Part shown: positions 21,488 through 32,835 of the stretch, piece after piece
Layout: every line of letters begins with the position of its first letter
Position numbering within the stretch: position 1 is the first letter of the stretch
Assembly (NCBI GenBank): GCA_000827495.1
Contig: KN817555.1
Location: 37,279 to 72,721 of the forward strand
Length of the DNA stretch: 35,443 nt
Direction of reading: 5' to 3'
Origin: Hypholoma sublateritium FD-334 SS-4
Lineage: Eukaryota > Basidiomycota > Agaricomycetes > Agaricales > Strophariaceae
Translations under genes and position numbers: made by a program
The notes under the pieces: generated by a model
The model's input: only the letters and a program-made list of their open reading frames with translations
Database searches by the model: none
What the model was told of the DNA's origin: nothing

Positions 21488-22981
21488 GGGTCTGTACCAT
21501 TTAGCAGAGCCGTGGAAGAAGCATACACAATTGTTTTCAACAAGATGCCTATTCACATGTTGATGTTCAGTTCGGACGGAACAGGGATCCGACTAGGTGA
21601 TAGGAACGAAGTCTGGCGCTATGTCTCCACACAAATACAAGACGAAATCGGCCGATACTCACACACCCCAGATAGTCACTTTCTCGTTTGGAAGCACACA
21701 AGATATGCAATCTTGTCGCACACCTGGCTCCAGGATGCACCTGGCGAGGTTACTTACGGCAACTGGCAACACAAAGCGTTCAAGAAGACCTCAGCAGGAT
21801 ATGCCAAAGTGAAGAATTTCTGCCGGATCGCGGCCAGCGAGCACCATTTGCGATTGGGTTGGATGGACACTGTATGCATCAACAAGGAGAGCAGCTCCGA
21901 GCTGGGCGAGTCAATCCGCTCCATGTACAAGTGGTACCAGGCGGCTGCCGTCTGTATCACATATCTCGCGGATACGGCGTCGTTGGACGCCATGCACGCC
22001 GACAAATGGTTCACACGCGGCTGGACACTGCAAGAGCTCATTGCGTCCAATTCGATGCGGTTCTACGCCGCAGACTGGAAGACAATACACTCTGAGGGTC
22101 CTCTCATTCTTCCAGCGGAGGAAAACGACAAGGAAAATCGCGCGATACTGAAGCAAATACAAAGAGCGACGACGATATCCGAGGAGGAGCTGAGGCACCC
22201 TATGCGGGTGCCCATCTCGCGGCGGATGCAGTGGGCGGTGCACCGGCGCGTGACGCGCGAAGAGGATCTGGTATACTCTCTCATGGGCATCTTTGACATC
22301 AGTATGTCTATTGCGTACGGTGAAGGGGCTGAGCACGCATTCAGGCGCCTTGTGAAAAAGATCCTCCACAGGAGCCCAGACAATGTGCTCGACATCGCGA
22401 ACTGGGGGTACAGTCGCAGTGATATTACTTTGTTCCAAAAGCACCCCGGCGCTGGGTGTACCCTAATTCCGCCAAGCCTCAAATCATACGAGGGGCGCGC
22501 CGAGGCGCCCGTGATGTGGTTCCGCCCAAGCACGCCCATTATCCTGACGAACATCGGCATCTGCTTGCCGGTCCTCATGATGCCTGCCATTCCCGACCAG
22601 TTCCTTGGACAGTGTCTACCGCGCGGAAAGTACTCCGCGACTGTCACGATAACCAAATCCAGAGCAATCAGGTACAACATACTGGACCGCCGGATATTCG
22701 AGCGGCCGCCTGCGGCCCAGCGGACTGACTGTGTTATCTTCGGGGTGCTGAACATCCAAGAATCGACAGGCGAGGTCACATTGCCGACGGGAAACTGCTT
22801 TGCGGTGCTGCTGGAGGGCGACTTGGAGCAGATGATGCAGCCTGTGTTCCAGCCCCATCGGAGGTCGAAAACGGTGCTCCCCATTGTTTTTGAACTGACG
22901 CACCACTGGGGCGCGGGGAGAAAGATCATGAAAGGGGATCTCCGTAAGCATGGGATGGCATTGCATAATGTGTATCTGTAG
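21488..22981 (+). CDS. HET (heterokaryon incompatibility) domain protein, 3' exon
   Basis: One long exon opens after the acceptor CTGTAG at 21482-21487 and ends with TAG at 22979-22981. Counting from the internal Met at 21512, the HET core motifs are YAILSHTWL (65-73), WMDTVCINK (117-125) and WFTRGWTLQELI (166-177). These are the three classic HET blocks. The later RREEDLVYSLMGIFD-like block (about 248-262) with SIAYGEGAEHAFRRL is typical of the Agaricomycete form. HET proteins trigger cell death after fusion of unlike hyphae and act in non-self recognition. The exon is intact over about 495 codons, but the 5' exons appear broken. The true start is unknown; the Met at 21512 would give a 489-residue protein that keeps the full HET domain. 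Confidence 0.82.
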   Translation, partial: GSVPFSRAVEEAYTIVFNKMPIHMLMFSSDGTGIRLGDRNEVWRYVSTQIQDEIGRYSHTPDSHFLVWKHTRYAILSHTWLQDAPGEVTYGNWQHKAFKKTSAGYAKVKNFCRIAASEHHLRLGWMDTVCINKESSSELGESIRSMYKWYQAAAVCITYLADTASLDAMHADKWFTRGWTLQELIASNSMRFYAADWKTIHSEGPLILPAEENDKENRAILKQIQRATTISEEELRHPMRVPISRRMQWAVHRRVTREEDLVYSLMGIFDISMSIAYGEGAEHAFRRLVKKILHRSPDNVLDIANWGYSRSDITLFQKHPGAGCTLIPPSLKSYEGRAEAPVMWFRPSTPIILTNIGICLPVLMMPAIPDQFLGQCLPRGKYSATVTITKSRAIRYNILDRRIFERPPAAQRTDCVIFGVLNIQESTGEVTLPTGNCFAVLLEGDLEQMMQPVFQPHRRSKTVLPIVFELTHHWGAGRKIMKGDLRKHGMALHNVYL

Positions 22982-25384
22982 CCTCGAGATGGACTACTGC
23001 ACGGTTGATACTGGAGAGTGAGCTCGGCGAGAGTGTGCCATCGCAGTGAGGCTCGGATAGATATCGCGGCGGTATGGACATGCCTGTAAGTAGAATACAC
23101 GGACAAGTTTTATAGATCTTTTGCTATAAGCCTTATTTTAGGCGCTTACATTTGGCTTGTGCGGTATTTTACATAAATCCATAATAAACTTGTACTTCAT
23201 CCCAATGAACACCAGTCAGAGTTGGCCCTCTAGCATGCAAGGTGGATCACCATGGTTGCCAGAAAAGGAAATGACATTAACATTTTGGGCTGCGCTCCAC
23301 ACGCCTCAATGAGTGATCTGGACCGACTGTGTCGACTGTGGTGCTATCGTGTCCGATATATGACCTATGCCCATGGGTCATGAAAATTGCCAGTTCCGCT
23401 AAGGTGGTATTTATGCACGTGTCAGCAGCTGACAGCAGAACTGCGTGGATGAAACGAGGCCGTTCTTAATTAAACAACGGCCTTGGTCCTTGAAGTTGTT
23501 TAATCCAGGCTCCTCCACAAATCGACCATGATCGATCTCCTTCGTGCTCAAAACTGATGGTCACAGGTGCAGTGGTGTCGCGCGAGCTCAAGAATGCGGA
23601 TGACGCACCATACAATCGCAAAGAGTGGCCAGGGGATGTAGGGGGTGACGCCCAGGAGGAGGCGGCGCGCGGGCGCGCAAGCGCTGAGGAGTCGCGACGT
23701 ACGAGTACGACTGTACCAGCAGGGCGGCAAAACCAATAGGAGACCTATATACTTAGGCGCTCACACTCACAGGATGTCGATGCTATGACATGATGCATAA
23801 TTTCGGGCAAGGGTTAACGTTAATTAGAGAGCCTGCTCGGCCGGAATAAATCCTTCCCAACATCCTGGATCGACCCTGCGAGGACTGTCTTATCCGGTGC
23901 GAATGGTCTGTTTATTGCAGATGTACAGCAGGACTACACGTCGTTCGTCCGTCGGATTGCATCAGGCCATGCCAATGTGCGTGGTATTCGCGTATGGTAG
24001 AGCCAGAGCATATGCAAACAACGTTGGCCTACATTAGTTGACAAACTTATCTAGTAGGGAATCCGCATTAGTAAATCCAGCTAGATCGCTATCAACGACG
24101 TACCCATTGAGGATGAACTTCGAGCTCAATACACATCTTATTATGATTCAGATACAGTACACGCCGATGGCCGCTCGGCGTATGCTTCGATTTGACAGAT
24201 TTTCGGAAATGAAATGGCGCTGATGTACCTTGAGTTGCACGAATAGATGTATATTGGTTGCCCGCGGCGTTGTGCAACAAGACCCGACATTTAGTTGTGT
24301 TATATTATTGGCGGAGCCTTTTTCAACGCCGGGGATGTCGTCCGTTGACAGAGACGGGCAAGGTCAGCCGCAGTCTGGCCGGCCAACCAAAATGTGTGTT
24401 GCCTGACATCGACGATGCAAGGCGCCCCAGAGAAAGCACCGGGCCCCACCCAGCCTGTTGAAGCCTACGCGAGAAACAGTAAGTCAATATCCGACTGTCG
24501 TTCAGTATACAGTATATACCACCTACATTTGCTCGCGCTGGCCAAAGAATGAGGGGGACAGAATATGCATCGTGTTCACTCGCCGACGTCGTGTGTGGGA
24601 AAAGGTGCTCAACTCGGCCGTTGCTTCTATTACCGCACTTCAATCGAGTGTCCGTTGATACAATCACGGTCGTGGGGAGTCAAAATGGGGAGGCGGTGTA
24701 CCGTTGAAAGTAGGAGGTAGATCGTATATCTAGCCGACACTTCAAACTGCGAGCTGAGATGAATTCCTGCGGCACTGCGGGACCTTGCAGGTGTCCCTGG
24801 GCAGCCAGAGTCGGAAATGTTTACCATCGTGGACGAGCCTTCTGAGGTGGCGAGGAAATGGGGTAAATGCAAATGGAAGCCTTCAGTAGTTCCAGCTGCG
24901 TGCATGCACCCTTTCCACGCTCGACTCGATGGCGGGTATCCAACAACATCGGGACGGGAGTAGGGTGGCCTTATCATGCCTATAAACTTGAGCAGATGGG
25001 AGCGTCTGCACAGTTACGCGGGAAGAACTATAAGAGGCGCGTGTTGGGAGATATATTCAGCACCAGAAAGGGTGCCAGTCAGACTTGCCTTTTGAATTGA
25101 GGAAATGCCAAAGATCCCCTGCGGTCGGCATCATATGGTTTTCCTTGAACTCGTTATTGAAAAGATAAGTCAATATCTGGCCTGACAAACGAAAGACACA
25201 ATTGTGAGATTCGAAGGACCAGAGATTGAAGCGATCGTCTGCAATTGGGAGGTTCGGGACAAGTTCGGGGAGACAATGTTTGGGCGCAGCACGTGGTGAT
25301 GGAGGAATGTTTGTTCTCCGCTGTTTCCTACTTACCACATACTTATTCCTCATCAGTCCCTCCTTTCATATTTTAATCACTCCT
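22982..25384. other. 2.4-kb intergenic region, no recognisable gene
   Basis: Mixed composition with frames of up to about 115 codons on both strands, none resembling a known family. It contains the nested palindrome near 23459-23504. A minus-strand frame at 25057-25353 looks somewhat protein-like at its end but is not recognised. The last part presumably holds the kinase promoter. Confidence 0.4.
23459..23504. repeat. nested short inverted repeats
   Basis: ATTAAACAAC (23469-23478) is the perfect complement of GTTGTTTAAT (23495-23504), with a 16-nt spacer. Overlapping it, GGCCGTT (23459-23465) pairs with AACGGCC (23476-23482). Only one of the two hairpins can form at a time. No nearby gene 3' end explains it as a terminator. 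Confidence 0.6.
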
Positions 25385-28300
25385 ATGCCCACACACAAGC
25401 AGACGCCGTCGCTGTCGCACATCCAGAACCATAAGGCGCAGCTTGCCACGGCCTACAATGAGCTCGGCAGAGAACTCTCGTCCGCGAAGCTGCGCGTCGT
25501 AGGGAACTACACCCTTGGCAGGGTCATCGGCGAAGGCAAGCCCCTGCCCCGCATCCGAGAAGTCCGCTAACTCCTCCATAGGCGCGTACGGCAAGGTGCG
25601 CATAGGCACACATCGCCTCACGTCGACGCGGGTCGCCATCAAGCAGATCCCGAAGGCCATGTCGGCCTCGCTCACGCGCGAGATCCACCACCACCGGCAG
25701 CTGCACCACCCGCACATCACGCAGATGTACGAGGTGATCGCGACCGAGGCACACATCTGGATCGTGAGCGAGCTGTGTTGCGGAGGCGAGTTGTTCGACT
25801 ATCTCGTCGAGAAGGGTCGGCTGGCGGAGGACGAGGCGCGGAGCCTGTTCGGCCAGTTGTGCCTCGCTGTCGATTACCTGCATTCAAATAACATCGTGCA
25901 CCGCGATCTGAAGCTGGAAAATGTGCTGCTGGATGAGCACTGCCGGGTGAAGCTCGGCGACTTTGGGTTCACCCGGGAGTTTGAGCGCGGGACGCTGATG
26001 GAGACGTTCTGCGGCACGACGGGGTACGCATCGCCCGAGATGTTACTTGCAAAGAAGTACCAAGGTCCAGGTGCGCACTCATTCTTCCCAATTGCATCCT
26101 TTTCTCACCTACGATGCAGAGGTCGACGTATGGTCGCTGGGCATCATCCTCTACTGCCTGCTAACGGGCACACTTCCCTTTGACGACGACGATGAAGATG
26201 TAATGCGCAGCAAGATCATTCAGGGGGACTTTGAAGACCCCGACTGGCTGTCTCTAGGTGCGCAGTGATGCGCATCAATATCTCAATTTCCCTGACACCT
26301 TGCTAGAATCCCGCGATCTCCTGAAAAACATCCTCGTAAAAGATGTCGCCACCCGCTACACCATCCCACAAATCCTATCTCACCCATGGTTCACCTCGCG
26401 GAAAGCAACGTACGAAACCGAATCGCCTGCCTCCGCCATGCCCCCGTTTCCCACCGACCGTCCTACCACCCCAGACGACTCCTCCCGACGCAACTCGCAG
26501 GGCACCGCACCCGAGTCATCGCAAGCATCAACGCAGGACTCCACTTCACCATTCATCCGGCATCCGGACCTGATGTCATCAACGTCAACGACGCCCGAGG
26601 AAAAGCTACACGACCCGTTCGAGAGCACCGCCAACATCCTCGCCGGCGTCGCGCCGGCACTCCACCGGCTACACAGCGACGCGACGCTGCGCACCGCGCG
26701 CGCGACGGAGCTCGACTCTGTCTCTGCGCGGCTCGGCGATGCCATCACCGAAGAAATATCGGCACCGGCACGGCGGGCGCCCTCACCGCTCGTCTTCGGG
26801 GGCACCAAGACCGCGCCCCCATCTCACCCCGTGCGCACGCCTGCGCGCACGAAGCGCCGCTCGGTCTCATCCGTGCTCTCCGACGGTGGCTCTCCGACGG
26901 GCGAGAAGCCCGCAACGCCGCGCCCGCGCGTGGGCGCCGCCGCGGTCAACTTCCAGTCGCTGCTTGCAGCGCGCACGCCCGTGATCTTCTCGACGCCGCC
27001 TGAGCGCGCGCTGCTGAGCACCCTCGCGGGGCTCGGACTTGACACAGCGCAGATCGTGCACTCAGTGCTGTCGAACGCGTGCGACGCGTCCGGCGCACTG
27101 TGGTGGCTCCTCCGGCGAAAGGACGCGGAGGGCCCCGCCATTCCCGGAAGCGGCGCGCTGCCGACGGATGCCGACGCGGACGAGGCACCGCACGCGCCGG
27201 AGAGCGCACCGGCGCGCCTGAAGACGCCGAAGAAGAAGCGCAACAAGGTTGCGCAGGGCGTGCAGACCGAGCCGCCGGGCTCACCTCCAGGTGGAGGCAG
27301 CGTTGGCATGGGCACTGGGGTTGGCGCGCCGCAGTTCGCGCTCGTGCCTCCAACGCCGACGCTCGCAGGGCGGCCCGCGACGCCGCCGACGTCCGGCGCG
27401 CGCAGCCCGTTGCTCTCGCCGTCGTCATCGACGGTCGACGGCGCGCGCTCGCACCCGACGACGCCCGGAGGCAGCGTGAAGGAGACGGGGAAGGGCCGCA
27501 AGGGGCGCGCAGGGAGCGTGAGCATCATGCAGCGCGCGACAACAGCGCTCGAGGCGGCAGGGCTCGTGCGCAAGCGCTCGTCGGATGCCGTGCGCGAAGA
27601 GAAAGAAAAAGAGAAGGAAAGGGACAGGGAGAGGAGCCGCGAGACTGAGCGCGAGAAGAAGAGCAGCGCCAGTGGGGAAGAGCCGCGCGCGAGCCACGGG
27701 TCAGGCGGGTCAGGCAAGTCCGCGCGCTCGCCGCCCAGGGTGCCAACGACTCCACCACCGCAACAGCAGCAGAATGAAGGCGGCGCGGCGATGGGCTCGC
27801 CCTGGGTGCTCGCCGACGCACGTGGGGCAGTGTCGCAGCCGGGCACATTGGGGCACGCACACGGGCCGCTGCGCGGGGAGATGGCGCACTCGCACAGCAC
27901 GCCAAACTTCACGGACGCTCCAGCGGGGAGCGAGGCGAAACCCGCGTCGGGCGGTGCGGGCGCGGGCGCAGTAGCGGGGCGCAATCGCGCGAACCTGCTC
28001 ACGGCATTCCGGCTGTGGTTCAACGAAGACCGGAAGGGCAAGCGCAAGGACGGCGGCGCGGGCGGACCACCACCGTCGGCAGGCGGGCGTCGCGCAGGTG
28101 GCGGGTCGTCCAAGTTCGCTCCACGCGCGGCACCGCGCACCCAACGACCCTCGATTTCCTCGCGGCGCTCGAGCTCGGTCAACTCCCGGCGGTCGTCCGG
28201 GACATCAATGCACCTCCCACCCGTGCTCGACTCGCCGTCGCTCCCCGCACGGCGCTCGTTCGGCGCGCACACGCCGAGCTCCGACCGCGGCGAGCCGTCG

Positions 28301-29248
28301 TCGCGCCCCTCGTCCGTGCGCAGCATGTCGCTGCAGCCGCACGGCGGGCGTCACCGCAAGTCGCCGAGCCAGAGCTCCGCGGGGTCGGTGCACCTCCGCG
28401 CGGCGTCCCCGATGCAGAAGTACCACCGGCGCGGCGGGTCTGGCTCGTCGACGCGCGTCGTGCGGCAGACGGCACCAGGCCTGCGCGCGCACGCGCGGTC
28501 GAACTCGGCGGCGAGCTCGGTGCACTCGCAGCCCAGCTCGCGGCCGACGTCGTGGTACGAGCCCAGCGAGAGCGAGGCGGCGGCGCCGCGGACGGCGTCG
28601 CCTTTCAAAGCGCGTCCGCGTCGCTCGCTCGACGAGCCGCGGCGTACCGCGAGCGGAGGCGCGGGCACGTCCACGTTCGTTGCCCAAAAACGCTCGGGGC
28701 CGTTCCAGAGCCCAGGCGGCGGGGGCGCGGGGCGGTCGAGCTGGAAGAAGTCGTGGGGAATGGAGCCCCCAGGGTGGTCCGCGCGCACCGCGCACGTCCC
28801 TCTCGAGGTGCTCGCAGTCGCGCCGGCGCCGCACGAGCCCGCAGCGCTGCGCGACGTGTTCGCGGGGCGCACGAGCCTCGCGGCGGGCGACGAGAGCGAT
28901 TGGGTAGATGAGGACGACGACGGGCCGGCGTTCGCTGGTGGCCTTGGGCAGCTTGCTATGCCGCTGCACCCGAGTGGGCCGGTCGTCGCTGAACCCAAGG
29001 CGATCACACTGTCTCCGGCGCCGCGTGGCCACCGGTCTGCGGGCGCAGGGAAGCGGGCAGGGCGGGGCGGCGGCGCGGGTGGACGGGCGAAGGCACCGTC
29101 GCCGGCGGAACGCGTGTCCCCACTCCCGTCTGACACAGGATACGACTCAGCAGATTCGCGGCCGGGGCGCAGACAGCTTCCCGCGACGCGTACTGGATAT
29201 TCCTTCCGGAATCCGATCCAGGAGGAGGACGAGGGCGAGGAGGAGTAG
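25385..29248 (+). CDS. CAMK/CAMKL-family serine/threonine protein kinase with a long disordered tail
   Basis: Four exons, 25385-25535, 25582-26070, 26120-26257 and 26307-29248, give 1239 residues. The kinase domain spans about 42-295: glycine loop GEGAYGKV (49-56), Lys71 in VAIKQI, HRDLKLEN with catalytic Asp159, DFG Asp177, GYASPE in the APE position, DVWSLGIILYCLLTGTLPF, and HPWF at the end. It resembles SNF1/Nim1/Kin4-like CAMKL kinases, but I cannot choose the subfamily. The remaining 945 residues are Ser/Pro/Arg-rich and low complexity, with a Lys/Glu/Arg run at about 738-765 and an acidic end. The first intron (25536-25581) begins with GC, not GT (G|GCAAGC), and splits the glycine loop. 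Pieces of this gene recur at 30083-30287 and 34424-34578. Confidence 0.92.
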
Positions 29249-30082
29249 GAATCTATTATTTTATTTATTCTATTTGTATACCCGTTGTTACTGTATGTAT
29301 GTCATCCCAAGTCTATGTAGCGCCATATACGTTCGGACCGAGCTGATGTACGGCAAGGAAATGAGCTCGTCGCGTGCGCGGTGCGCGCACGACTGGGATT
29401 CGATAGGTCGGTTTATTATAAACTACTGTCGGGCGCGGGTACAGGAGACATCTGCCACTGCGACGGGGAGATGGGCTGGACCTCCGATGGGTCCAGATAC
29501 AAAACCCCAGGCCTGGTCTGCAGAGGATTCTGAGCAAGCGCGACTCCCAAACGCTAGGAGCATAGTCGAACGGGTCAGGAGCATGAGCGGGTAGATGTAC
29601 ATTGAAGCAAGCTGCAGGGGGCGAACGGGTGCCAAGCGGACTGGAAGAGTCGGCACAATCGGCGACCAGGAAGCAAGAGAAAGCAGGTCAAGGGCAGGAG
29701 CAGACCGATCTGCATCGACGGAAACTGCATCGACGGAAAGTGCAGCGGGCGGGCGAAGGGCGAGCGGTTTGGAAAATTCGACCAGGCAGGAAGCAATAAA
29801 AACGTATTAGGAGCCTAATCAGGCGGATTCCCATTATTGACGCTACCTTCAGGACGCGAACGAACCGACGACGCAAGCGACGGGAGAAAATTTGGAGCGT
29901 CCGTGTTGTGAATGAGTTATGCAAATCTTGGTTGCACAGAAAATGTAGCCATCCCAGCAGCTATTAAAGCCAGAATACAGTCTTCAGACCTGTGCAAATG
30001 AACAAAAACCCTCTGGTTCTTCGGCGGCGGAGAGCACAAGGCGAGCAACGCAGAAGTTTCAATGGTCCGGCGTGGCGCCGCC
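29249..30082. other. spacer between the kinase 3' end and its partial copy
   Basis: It starts with the kinase 3' flank (to about 29318). The rest has no recognised gene. A 15-bp direct repeat (GCATCGACGGAAACT/GCATCGACGGAAAGT) lies near 29711-29741. Confidence 0.5.
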
Positions 30083-30287
30083 GTCTGACACGGCGTACGA
30101 CTCCCGGACTCGCGGCCAGCGCGAAGGCAGCTCAGGTTCGCGGCGCGCACTAGGCATCCATTCCGGCACCCGACCCAAGAGGAGGAGGAGGAGGAGGAGT
30201 AGAAACAAAGTAGAAATCCGGGTCTATTATTTTTATTTATCTATTTGTATACCGTTGTTACTGTATGTATGTCATCCAAGGCTATGT
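30083..30287 (+). pseudogene. duplicated 3' end of the CAMKL kinase gene
   Basis: This segment repeats 29128-29318. Shared landmarks are GTCTGACAC (29128 and 30083), TACGACTC, a GAGGAG run ending in TAG (29246 and about 30198), TCTATTATTTT, and CGTTGTTACTGTATGTATG followed by TCATCC. It covers roughly the last 40 codons and the 3' flank of the kinase gene. The copy has small indels, and the reading frame is not kept through the GAG run. It ends about 80 bp before the first apparent 5'-UTR intron of the synaptobrevin gene, so the copied 3' flank now lies in that gene's upstream region. Confidence 0.85.
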
Positions 30288-30416
30288 CAGCTGCGCAGTC
30301 ACGTGTTTCCGTGGGACTGGCGACCTGGAGCCTGCCAACGACGCTGCCTCCTGCCTCCATCTCCTCGTAAGTCCCTCCTCCGCCAGCGCCACCGCCCGCC
30401 GCTCACGCCCCCGCAG

Positions 30417-31052
30417 ATCCACACGCCCCGTAATGTGCGTCGCACTCACTGCCGCCGTCGCTGGCCGTCGCTGACTGTTGTTGCAGGTCTGAACCTTACG
30501 ACCCCTACCTCCCCCGCAACGGCGCCGGTCCCGCCGCGGGTCCCAGTCAGGGCAATGCAAAGACCGCCGCCATTCAGGCGCAGATCGACGACACCGTCGG
30601 AATTATGCGCGACAACATCACCAAGGTCGCCGAGCGTGGGGAGCGCCTCGACTCGCTGCAGGACAAGACCGGTGCGTCGTGAAATGCATATCCGTCGGCT
30701 GTGCGAACGGGCTAACGTTGATTAGACAACCTCGCCGTATCGGCTCAGGGCTTCCGCCGCGGTGCGAACCGCGTCCGCAAGGTGTGTCTCTCCGTGTCCT
30801 CCTTTCCTGGCCTCGCTGACCCGCTGCCCGTCTAGAACATGTGGTAAGTCTCTTGCTCTGATATTGCGCCGCCCACTCACAAAGCTGCTTACCCGGCGCC
30901 AAGGTGGAAGGACATGAAGGTGCGTCCATAATTCCTTTTCCCCTCCCCAACGCTGACCCCACCCACCCCAGATGCGCATCATCATCGGCGTCGCCATCAT
31001 CGTCATCCTCGTCATTATCATCGTCTCCATCGTGCGCGCCACAAAACACTGA
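30417..31052 (+). CDS. SNC1: Synaptobrevin/VAMP R-SNARE, Snc1-like
   Basis: Coding exons are 30433-30434 (AT of the start codon), 30487-30671, 30726-30781, 30836-30843 (8 nt), 30904-30919 (16 nt) and 30972-31052. They join in phase to 115 residues. An upstream 5'-UTR intron is likely at 30367-30416. The v-SNARE heptads run from about 28 to 85 with the zero-layer arginine at 51 (VAERGERL). The WWKDMKMR juncture is followed by one membrane anchor rich in Ile/Val (about 91-110) and a short tail. Snc proteins on secretory vesicles pair with plasma-membrane Q-SNAREs in exocytosis and recycle through endosomes. The start codon appears to be split AT|G by an intron (GTGCGT..CAG, 30435-30486). Without this splice no ATG precedes the [10 protein letters not shown] start in frame. 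Confidence 0.9.
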
Positions 31053-31795
31053 GCGCCGCCACCCGCCGCCCACCGCTCGCCCTTGTCTCGCTGTACCTAT
31101 GTCGCCCTAATCCCCGCCGTGGCAGTCGCCGGACGCAGGCCCGTGCGCCGCCGCGGACACTTCTCTTTGTTACACCTGCCTTGCCTGATTATGCCTTCCG
31201 TAGTACCATTCCCCATTCCCGGACCCGCTCGTGATGTTCCCTACGTGTAATTTCTACGCTTTTTGGAATTATCCCGAGGTGCATTGCTGCGCCGTAATTA
31301 TTATATATTTGCCTGGACGACCGCAGCTGGGTACCGTGGCCTGGGCCGTGTGAGCCGTGCTCATCAGCTCCACTTCGTCAGCGTCAAAATTCTAGGCTAT
31401 TTCAAGATAACGCTGACGCCTGCAGAAATGACGCGCGTTTCATGGTGGTAGCGGCTGCACTATTGATTGTCCGCCTTTCCGAACGGTGACATTGCGGTAT
31501 AGAAACCGGATCTTTCGACTTTCAATTTCAATGTCAACCTTTGTTTTCCATTGATGCAGCCAGGGACTCGGAACACTGACATACATGCAAAACTAACAAC
31601 AATATCGAACTTGCAGTGTCTGTTCTGCAAAGTTCGAACATGTGCTTGTCGCCTGGATGGGACTCGGAGTCGTCGCGAAGATACGTTATTTCCCAATCTT
31701 GCGAACGTACTTCGTCAGTGGCCGCCAATAGTTTCAGGTGCGCGTTAACATCGCGAGAGACCCAGAGTTTACCCAAGAGGCTGCCAGTAGGTGCA
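31053..31795. other. intergenic region between SNC1 and the PAH-like gene
   Basis: 3' flank of the SNARE gene to about 31300. A minus-strand frame at 31534-31827 (SLLGKLWVSRDVNAHLKLLA and on) looks protein-like and overlaps the end of the PAH-like gene in another frame. It could be a further exon of that gene if a splice skips its stop, but I could not place one. Confidence 0.4.
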
Positions 31796-32436
31796 TCACC
31801 AATCCCAGTGCGAAATATCCTCCACATCAGGTATGTCTATGTCCAGCATCGACGCAACAGAGGACACCGTCCTGTCTATAAAATCTGTGACAACATCGAT
31901 GTTCGCAATAGCTTGAGAGACTGACATGACATGTGGCGCAGCTAGAAGAATCATAGGATCAGCCAGGAAATAAAGGAATTTGACTATCTTCACCTTTCGC
32001 TGGCGCAGGTCCAGTGGACCATGACAGCGCTTGCCCACCTCCGGCTGACGTATATGCAGTTGCTTGCATTGTCCGCCCGCCGGGCATCGTCACGGTTATG
32101 AAGCCTGTCGCGGAAGGGTCTGTCGAGCATTCGACATGGTAGCCAGCAGGAAGGAACATGTTGAACCCTTGGATGAGCGCAGGATGCCCGCTGAAGAGAC
32201 CAACAATGCGATCTACGACACCGAGGATTTTAAGCCTGCATAAAATCAGCATGCGCAATGGCGGAGCGCGGCACTATGTATACTTGCTGTTTTTTTCTGA
32301 ACGCCCTCATTATATTGAGGAAGTCCTCATATCCAGCTGGCTGGTCTTGGAACTGGGCTTTCACGTCGTCAAGATACGTCAGACCATCGTTGACATTCAA
32401 TGGACGTCTCGATGTCGCCGAGCTCTGTGGCTCCAT
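31796..32436 (-). CDS. Short Sin3 PAH1-like protein, possibly frameshifted
   Basis: Minus-strand exons 32436-32284, 32235-31994 and 31941-31796 with introns of 48 and 52 nt. Exon 1 (RPLNVNDGLTYLDDVKAQF then FLNIM) and exon 2 (GVVDRIVGLFSGHPALIQGF then MFLPAGYHVECSTDP) match the first paired amphipathic helix domain of the Sin3 co-repressor, which binds repressor peptides. Full Sin3 has several PAH domains and over 1000 residues. Here the product stops after about 179 residues, with a tail ending DIDIPDVEDISHWDW. Exon 1 ends in phase 0 while exon 2 needs phase 2, so one base is off. A run of seven A (T 32290-32296 on the plus strand) at the end of exon 1 is the likely place. It is either a truncated paralog or a pseudogene. 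Confidence 0.7.
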
Positions 32437-32835
32437 CGGCGACGGCCTGCAAGATCGGTGTGTACGGGACTGTACGGGACGCCTGTCTTCGGACTGCGTC
32501 GTCGGTGACGCGTTGACGCGATGACGATGGTCAGGTAACAAGAACAATGGGCACGCCGTAGCGGTCTTTTGGGCTGAACCGATTATCACGGCCACTAAAA
32601 CTGCGAGCGGGGCCGGACCCGCACCGACGCTGAGAAATAAACCTGGATCGCTTCCGTTTGCATATATACTACAGACGTACAGCGGTAGTGGGACATAGGG
32701 CTTGATACAGAAACAGAAAAAAGGTAGATATCTCTCAAACGTCAAACATAGCTGAGCGCCCGTGAAATACTCGCACTCGTTAGGTTTGCCGCGACATAAG
32801 GCATGAATATTCACGTAGGCGTCGGATCACCATCG
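32437..32835. other. region upstream of the PAH-like gene
   Basis: Lies between the start of the PAH-like gene and the end of its decayed relative. A minus-strand frame extends upstream of the PAH-like start without family resemblance. Nothing else is seen. Confidence 0.3.

Noticed and set aside
26824..28326. 500-codon minus-strand frame inside the kinase tail
   Set aside because: Mirror of the low-complexity Ser/Pro/Arg tail of the kinase. No domain was seen and the sense frame is continuous.
30969..31040. ATC/GTC-rich run as a microsatellite
   Set aside because: It encodes the Ile/Val-rich membrane anchor of the synaptobrevin.
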